Origin: Pleurotus ostreatus/Saccharomyces cerevisiae fusant
Taxonomy: Eukaryota; Opisthokonta
DNA: 13,275 nt
NCBI GenBank assembly: GCA_024196135.1
Contig: JAMQCK010000984.1
Location: 1-13,275 of the forward strand
Direction of reading: 5' to 3'
The notes beneath the pieces were generated by a model. The model worked only from the letters and a program-made list of their open reading frames with translations, was not told where the DNA came from and did not search any database. Made by a program: the position numbers and the translations under genes. Positions 8,718-13,275 of the stretch are shown here, in pieces (position 1 is the first letter of the stretch; the number at the start of each line of letters is the position of its first letter).

Positions 8718-8726
8718 CTGTCAATC
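8718..8726 (-). promoter_or_regulatory. GATTGACAG word upstream of the second CFEM gene
   Basis: The minus strand reads GATTGACAG 180 bases before the start codon, followed by a GAGAAGGCA context. It is the counterpart of the site at 6286-6294 in the other CFEM promoter. Confidence 0.4.
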
Positions 8727-9231
8727 ACGGTCGAAGCGTCTGCCCGACGCGTCGCCCGCCGGCCATAACGCTCGGAAAGGCCGTCGCCGGCGACATACAC
8801 TGCTGCTGTAGAAAGGGATCTATGCTCACCGAGCATTTTCTCGAGATCGTAAAAATGTACTCAGCTCGAGCGCGCGCAGGTCGTGTAATGCGCGCTGTCC
8901 CTGATAATGCAGTCCTCCACGCAGCCGTGCCTCTCGATACGTCTCAGCCGCCAGCAATATCGGGTGCTCATGTCATGAGAAGGTGCGTCGAGGAGATTGA
9001 GCGAGTCAGATGATGCCCTTTGGCACATGAATTTCGAGGTGAAAGTGGCCTAAAGGCGGATAGGAAACCGGCATGCGCGTCTTCGAGAGCCGAGAGGTTC
9101 TGTTGGGAGGTACCATGCGTGTTCAAAGACGTGGAGGATGAAGCATAATGTTGAGCTATCGACCGAAAGTTCGCTCTCGACCGTGACGGCCCCTTCCGCA
9201 GGCCGGAGAACATGGCGGCTCGGAGGCAAAA
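8727..9231. other. Intergenic stretch left of the BTB cluster
   Basis: I see no recognised gene. A minus-strand open frame runs from block A (9320) down to about 9050 and contains ESELSVDSSTLCFILHVFEH. Only its first part is shared with the other arm of the duplication. The remainder has no known domain. Confidence 0.4.
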
Positions 9232-9320
9232 AGACACGACACGTGGGTAGAACGTGCGGGTATATCGGCATCCGGCCCGAGAACGCAAATAGGGGCGTCT
9301 GGTCATCAAGCAGCAAGCTC
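9232..9320 (-). repeat. Block A, left copy: duplicated coding-like segment divergent from the BTB pseudogene
   Basis: About 89 bases that match 11735-11824 in inverted orientation with scattered substitutions and no length change. On the minus strand it reads LLLDDQTPLFAFSGRMPI, then YPHVLPTC. The other copy reads LLLDDRTPLFASADR, a stop in place of Met, then PILPHVLPTC. Several differences are silent or conservative in this frame, suggesting it once was coding. In both arms it lies next to and is transcribed away from the BTB gene. The family is not recognised. Confidence 0.5.
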
Positions 9321-9408
9321 TTCCCTCTACAACTTCAATAGCCACGCCATTTGCACCTCCTCCACGCCACTGACCTCTCGTAACCTCTTTGGCGCCACGC
9401 AACGTGAC

Positions 9409-9860
9409 ATGGGACCCAAAGACCCTCGTCAATCCTGACTTTCCTCGGAAGCTGAAGCGCGGCTCTGTGTACGTGGAGGCCGGCTCGGTGAAAGTGTTCT
9501 TGGTAAGTTACGCATTCTTTGGACAACCGAGTGCTTACTGACTCTCTGTTTCCTTCGTTCCGACTGCACCGCATCCCAATCGCACACTGTGACACACTCT
9601 GTCGGCCATAGGTCGAAGATGTGCTCTTCAGCGTCCACACATACTTCTTGACGGAGCACTCCCCAGTCTTCCGAGATATGTTCATGATTGGGCAGGGTGG
9701 AGAAGGCGAGGGCTCATCCCCACGTAACCCAATCGTCCTTGAGGGCGTTCGCGCATGGGACTTCGACGCACTTTTGCGAATATGTCGCATCCTGGTTCGA
9801 GCTTATCTCGTACCTTTGCCTGAATCTGGCGCACTGCGATCAAAGGCTGGCACATTTTGA
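9409..9860 (+). pseudogene. Truncated BTB/POZ-domain pseudogene
   Basis: This is an inverted copy of the intact BTB gene at 10084-11132. Exon 1 matches up to 9502, an intron follows at 9503-9611, and exon 2 matches from 9612 to 9784, keeping the BTB core with HTYFLTEHSPVFRDMF. Two lesions are visible. After the ATG at 9409, 23 bases present in the intact copy are missing, so this ATG is out of frame and meets a TGA within ten codons; no other in-frame ATG precedes the domain back to the stop at 9371. At 9784 the similarity ends inside exon 2 and an unrelated repeat (block D) follows, giving a foreign tail of 25 residues to TGA 9858-9860. The third exon is absent. Expression of a short BTB fragment from another start is not excluded, but it would lack the C-terminal half. 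Confidence 0.8.
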
Positions 9861-9893
9861 GCGTGCAATCCATCGAATCAGGGCCGGGAATTT
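9783..9893 (-). repeat. Block D, left copy: repeat fused to the BTB pseudogene
   Basis: About 105-111 bases matching 12016-12119 in inverted orientation. On the minus strand it reads DCTLKMCQPLIAVRQIQAK, then VRDKLEPGCD. The right copy reads DCTLEMRQPLIPVLQIQAK, then LRDKLDPGCD. The differences are mostly conservative in this frame. It abuts the point where the BTB pseudogene breaks off, so it marks a rearrangement junction. The family is unknown. Confidence 0.55.
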
Positions 9894-10083
9894 TGGTGAA
9901 ATGCCGGGGGGTCTGTCAGGCTGTACGCGGTCACGTGGTCCTCAAGTTTCGGTGCGCGGCGCCTTTCTGGCAAATGATACAATGAGCACAAAGCAGCCCG
10001 CTTCCCGCCCAAAGATCCTGAACGTGTACGGAATTTCAGACGATGGAAGTTGCTGAAGAGATTCTCATTTTCTAAGCGACAAG

Positions 10084-11132
10084 CTATACCCAAGAACTCC
10101 TCACCTCCTCGGCATCGGCGCCATCGTCCTGAACTTCTGCATCTTCCCTTGATAAGGTAAGAGCCCCGTCATTATCGTACCCGCTCTCGCATGTTCCCCC
10201 TCTTCCACTGGTGGCGGCACGAAGCCTTCCACCCGCCTCGCCAACATCTCGCACGCCCGGTCCCGCGCCTTGTACGGCAACCCCGCCAGCTCCTCCCTCA
10301 CGTCCCTCACGGCCGCATACGCCGCCCAGCCCATGCGCTTCCCGTCCTCAGGCCCAGGTGGTGCGGACGCGAGGGCTAGCTCGAGGTAAGCGGCGGAAGA
10401 CCAGGAGGGGTCGACGGCGCCGCCAGAGGCGAGCGCGATGCGCTCGATGGGAGTCCAGGGGCGGGATTGGATGGCAACGCGGGCGAGAGCGCGGAGCTCG
10501 TCCATACTCCAGCGGGCCATGAGGGAGAGGAGGGAGAGGACTTCGTCGACGGAGGCGGAGTAGAGGGGGGAGGCTTGGGGGTTGAGGCAGCTGAGCAGGA
10601 TATTATCGAGGTGGAGGGGATGTAGTTGACACGAGGATAAGGGGGAAATAGAATGAGAAAGAGCTCCTTATGTGGTTCAGTAGTGAATCAGGATGAGAAC
10701 TCACGGGGTATAGAATATTCGCAAGAGGGCGTCGAAGTCCCAAGCGCGAACGCCCTCAAGGACGATTGGGTTACGTGGGGATGAGCCCTCGCCTTCTCCA
10801 CCCTGCCCAATCATGAACATGTCTCGGAAGACTGGGGAGTGCTCCGTCAAGAAGTACGTGTGGACGCTGAACAGCACATCTTCGACCTATGACCGATGAA
10901 GTGTGTGTGATCGAGGTAAGGAGCGCGATGCGATCCAGTCGGATTACAGTAAACAAGGAAAGAAAGAATAACAGGGTCAGTGAGCAATAGCATGTCCAAG
11001 CAATACCATACTCACCAAGAACACCTTCACCGAGCCATCCTCCACGTACACAGAGCCGTGCTTCAGCTTCCGAGGAAAGTCAGGATTGACGAGGGTCTTT
11101 GGGGTTCTCAGTTCAGGAGGCACAGGTCCCAT
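10084..11132 (-). CDS. BTB/POZ-domain protein, about 253 aa (intact family member)
   Basis: Minus strand, four exons: 11132-11016, 10886-10705, 10590-10181 and 10136-10084, with introns of 129, 114 and 44 bases. Exon 1 begins MGPVPPELRTPKTLVNPDF. The N-terminal BTB/POZ fold has strands GSVYVEDGSVKVFLVEDVLF, the core HTYFLTEHSPVFRDMF, an acidic loop with GEGEGSS, and NPIVLEG...DFDALLRIFYTP. The C-terminal half is helical (MARWSMDELRALARVAIQSR; MGWAAYAAVRDVREELAGLP) and is shared with the third BTB gene. BTB domains mediate homo- or hetero-dimerisation and often Cullin-3 binding; in mushroom fungi such genes form large families whose functions are mostly unknown. The last intron is inferred: splicing gives an acidic end (EVQDDGADAEEVRSSWV), whereas reading through stops at 10101. 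The start lies about 20 bases from a hairpin-rich insertion. Confidence 0.88.
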
Positions 11133-11151
11133 AAAATAGCTAGGTGGGGGA

Positions 11152-11669
11152 CCCACGATAGCTCACGCAGGGGCTTACAGCGCGCCAAAGGCGCGCTGAC
11201 GGCAGCACGGGCCGATGGCCCGCACCCTGCGCCACCGCCGCCTGAATGGCAGCTAAGGACGTCCAGTGCAGTCCTGAGGTCGTCAATTGTACACCTCACT
11301 GCCTACCTAGAATGTAAAAGAGCACGGTATCGCTTGCTGCTTTCAACGGCGCTCAAAAATGAGAGCTCTGCTCATCATTCATCTCAAAAGACAGTCTCGG
11401 CGCTACGCGCCAACGTAACGTTCGAATTTTCTGACGAAAATCAATATGCCAGTGCATGGCAGGGTACTAAGTGCACCTGCAAAGTTTCAAGCAGATACGT
11501 GGAAAGAGGCGCGCGCTGCGCGCGCCAGAGCTCGCCGAGCTCTTTTCGAGTAATACGCGGAAAAAGATTTGTACTTGTTTACACGGCAACTCTAGGGCAG
11601 CCATCACGAACTCACGATTGCTCACGCTTCCCCTGCCTCGTACCTCGGCGGGGCCCCTGCGTGAGCAAT
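11152..11669. mobile_element. Hairpin-rich non-autonomous DNA transposon-like element (MITE-like)
   Basis: The ends carry a perfect 14-base inverted repeat, GCTCACGCAGGGGC at 11161-11174 and its complement at 11653-11666. The left end (11152-11168) is also repeated directly at 11611-11627 with two mismatches. That inner copy forms an 11-base inverted repeat with 11659-11669. Inside are perfect hairpins: CAGCGCGCC-AAA-GGCGCGCTG (11178-11198), CGGGCC-GAT-GGCCCG (11208-11222), GGCGC-TAC-GCGCC (11399-11411), 9-base arms around one T (11508-11526) and AGAGCTC-GCC-GAGCTCT (11527-11543); GTGGG-GGA-CCCAC lies at 11144-11156, just outside the left end. There is no transposase frame. The interval between block A and the BTB start is about 600 bases here but about 90 in the other arm, consistent with insertion. 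No clear target-site duplication was found, so the exact ends and superfamily are open. Confidence 0.6.
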
Positions 11670-11734
11670 TAAGGTGAGAAGAGAGAAAATCGGGAGCGCA
11701 GAGAAAGAAACAAGAGGCGAGGTCGTACCGACGA

Positions 11735-11824
11735 GGGCTTGCTGCTCGATGACCGGACGCCCCTATTCGCGTCTGCGGACCGGTGACCGATATTGCCGCA
11801 CGTTCTACCCACGTGTCATGTTCC
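11735..11824 (+). repeat. Block A, right copy
   Basis: Inverted match to 9232-9320. The plus strand reads LLLDDRTPLFASADR, then TGA where the left copy has ATG, then PILPHVLPTCHV. The stop suggests this copy is dead unless spliced. It points away from the intact BTB gene, with the hairpin element between them. Confidence 0.5.
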
Positions 11825-12015
11825 TCCATAAGCGGGAGAGCCCGTGTCTTCGCCACGGGTGACGGGTGTCGACAGCGCTATAGCGACTTCACAAATAGCC
11901 AAGCCTTACTCGCAGTCACCCAGATGAACAAGCCACTATTCAACAACGGTCGTGGATCTTCTCGGCCTTACTGGACTGCACACATGTATCTGTCCCGGCA
12001 TCTAACCAACATGTC

Positions 12016-12119
12016 TGATCCTGATGCGACGGATTGCACGCTCGAAATGCGCCAACCTTTAATCCCAGTGCTCCAGATTCAAGCAAAGCTGCGAGATAAG
12101 CTCGATCCAGGATGCGACA
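12016..12119 (+). repeat. Block D, right copy
   Basis: Inverted match to 9783-9893. The plus strand reads DCTLEMRQPLIPVLQIQAK, then LRDKLDPGCD, within a longer open frame (11783-12301). It follows block A in the same direction about 190 bases downstream, so A and D may be pieces of one former gene. In the next frame the sequence just after D reads QLDLVFTQVRSIVRRIWGSR, also protein-like. None of it is recognised. Confidence 0.5.
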
Positions 12120-12559
12120 GTTGGACCTTGTCTTCACCCAGGTTCGATCTATCGTGCGCCGGATATGGGGGTCGCGTCGAGATATCGTCAATCTGGACCC
12201 CCTCCTACTCATCAACAGCCGCCATCCGCCTGAAAGATCACCGACAGGGCCTCATGATTGGCGGTCTGAGAGAGCCGACACCGCAGAAATTTGATCCATA
12301 GTGCAACGGAGAGTGCACCTTGAGCGAAGGTCTGATCCTGGTGCGCCGGGAAGCCTTGAAAATCCACGCGACGGAAATGACCCATAGTCCCAAAATCAGG
12401 ATTAGAGATGCCCCATGGGGGTGAGGGTGGCTCTGACGCCTTGTGACGCACCGCCGCAAGGCGCACGCTTTTAGCACGCGCCTACTGCCTACTGTCTTCC
12501 GTTAGCTCACCATCTTCTCGGGGAGCTTCACCCATCAAGAGCTTTTAGCCATTCTGACG
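12120..12559. other. Intergenic stretch before the third BTB gene
   Basis: It contains the coding-like continuation after block D (to about 12240) and then a stretch with no gene-like content leading to the ATG at 12560. No TATA box of good quality is visible within 100 bases of that ATG. A GC-rich inverted word lies around 12439-12470 (GCCTTGTG...CGCAAGGCG). Confidence 0.4.
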
Positions 12560-13275
12560 ATGACCGAGGCGTCCTCCGAGGATTGCAGCGAGGTGAGGCG
12601 TGGGTCCATCGTCATAGAGGATACAGGGGCGAAGGTCTTCAAGGTGAGGCACGGGTTGAAACGATAGATGCCACCCAGCTAATGAGGAGCACTTTGGTGT
12701 AGGTTGAGGGGACCCTTTTCACCGTCCACACGTACTTCCTCGTCGCGCACTCGCCGGTCTTTAAGGATATGCTGCAGGTGGCGCAGGCGAACGAGGGCGA
12801 GGGATCATCCGAGGACAACCCAATCATCCTGGAAGACATCCCTGCGCGCGACTTTGACATGCTCGTGCGCGTCCTGTACACTCCGTAAGCCTCGCATCGC
12901 CTCCTTACAAGCCGTGACTGACCATCAATCTCCTGCCTGACAGATGCGCCCTAACGCAGACATCACCACTACAGACCGCCTCAGTCGAGGAGTGTGCCAG
13001 TCTCATCAAGCTGCTAGAGCGCTGGCAGATGGACGAGATCCTCGCGGGTGTCCGACAGGTCCTACACGACCGCCCCTGGGGTTTGGCGGACAAGATCGCG
13101 CTAGCACGGGCCACGGAGATGAACGCAGTCTGGTTGACCACCGCGTATCAGGACCTCATCTTGCGCGAGGCGCCGCCCACGCTCGAGGAGGGCGCGCAGA
13201 TGGGGTGGCCGGCGTACGGGCTGGTGCGGGATATTCGTGAGAAGGTGGCCAATTTACCGCGGGCGGTGCAGATGA
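12560..13275 (+). CDS. BTB/POZ-domain protein, 3' end cut by window (diverged family member)
   Basis: Exons are 12560-12643, 12703-12884 and 12944 to the window edge, with two introns of 59 bases each; 199 complete codons are visible. The protein starts MTEASSEDCSEVRRGSIVIE. The BTB core is HTYFLVAHSPVFKDMLQVAQ, followed by the family's acidic GEGSS loop and NPIILEDIPARDFDMLVRVL. Exon 2 is 182 bases, exactly as in the intact gene at 10084-11132, and intron positions and phases agree. The C-terminal part (WQMDEILAGVRQVLHDRPWG; MGWPAYGLVRDIREKVANLP) aligns with that gene's exon 3. Exon 1 is shorter than the 117 bases of the other gene. The protein is clearly homologous but much more diverged than the inverted pair, so it comes from an older duplication. 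Confidence 0.9.

Noticed and set aside
11133..11160. Possible Helitron end: hairpin GTGGG-TCC-CCCAC followed by CTAG on the minus strand
   Set aside because: The opposite end lacks a matching Helitron 5' terminus and the element has clear terminal inverted repeats, which Helitrons lack.
10980..11672. 230-codon plus-strand open frame, the longest in the window
   Set aside because: It runs antisense through BTB exon 1 and then through the hairpin-rich element; it has no domain and is best explained by chance in GC-rich DNA.
11783..12301. 172-codon plus-strand open frame across blocks A and D
   Set aside because: Only the block D part is conserved in this frame; block A is conserved in a different frame, so the whole frame is not a single intact gene.
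1..13275. CRISPR arrays, rRNA genes or a transposase/reverse transcriptase gene
   Set aside because: No regularly spaced repeat array, rRNA-like stretch, or catalytic motif of a transposase or reverse transcriptase was found on either strand.

Overview
The window looks like nuclear DNA of a filamentous basidiomycete, probably an Agaricomycete. The evidence is GC-rich genes split by many short GT...AG introns (about 45-130 bases), CFEM-domain GPI-anchored proteins, and a small family of BTB/POZ proteins of the type that is expanded in mushroom-forming fungi. The organism assignment is inference; no rRNA or mitochondrial marker is present.

Layout. 1-927 (+) is the 3' part of a multi-intron gene of unknown function with a C-terminal C2H2-like zinc finger. 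928-2839 holds no gene I can recognise, apart from palindromes and one coding-like fragment. 3057-3473 (+) is a four-exon gene for an 83-residue NDUFA4/MLRQ-type respiratory-chain subunit, with paired repeats in its promoter. 3474-4210 is intergenic, with a decayed tRNA-like stretch. About 4211-5456 (+) is a gene for an RNA-binding protein with two RRM-like domains, a coiled-coil tail and a possible mitochondrial presequence.

6475-7438 (+) and 8546-7768 (-) are two convergent paralogous CFEM genes. Each encodes a signal peptide, an 8-cysteine CFEM domain, a Ser/Ala/Gly linker and a GPI-anchor signal. Exons 1, 2 and 4 have identical lengths in the two genes, so this is a tail-to-tail inverted duplication in which only the linker exon changed size. 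Both promoters carry the same GATTGACAG word at a similar distance from the start codon.

9232-13275 is a rearranged BTB cluster. It contains a truncated, frameshifted BTB pseudogene (+), an intact four-exon BTB gene in the opposite orientation (10084-11132, -), and a third, more diverged BTB gene running off the right edge (12560-13275, +). The first two are inverted copies of one unit. Each copy has a short divergently oriented coding-like block next to it (block A), and a second block (block D) is found in both arms at non-equivalent places. A roughly 0.5-kb element rich in perfect hairpins, with short terminal inverted repeats and resembling a non-autonomous DNA transposon, sits directly upstream of the intact BTB start codon.

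The CFEM pair probably acts at the cell surface, and the NDUFA4-like and RRM proteins possibly in mitochondria. The BTB genes look like a local birth-and-death family. I see no operon-like pathway linking the genes. The most unusual features are the inverted BTB duplication with its hairpin-rich insertion and the symmetric CFEM pair.
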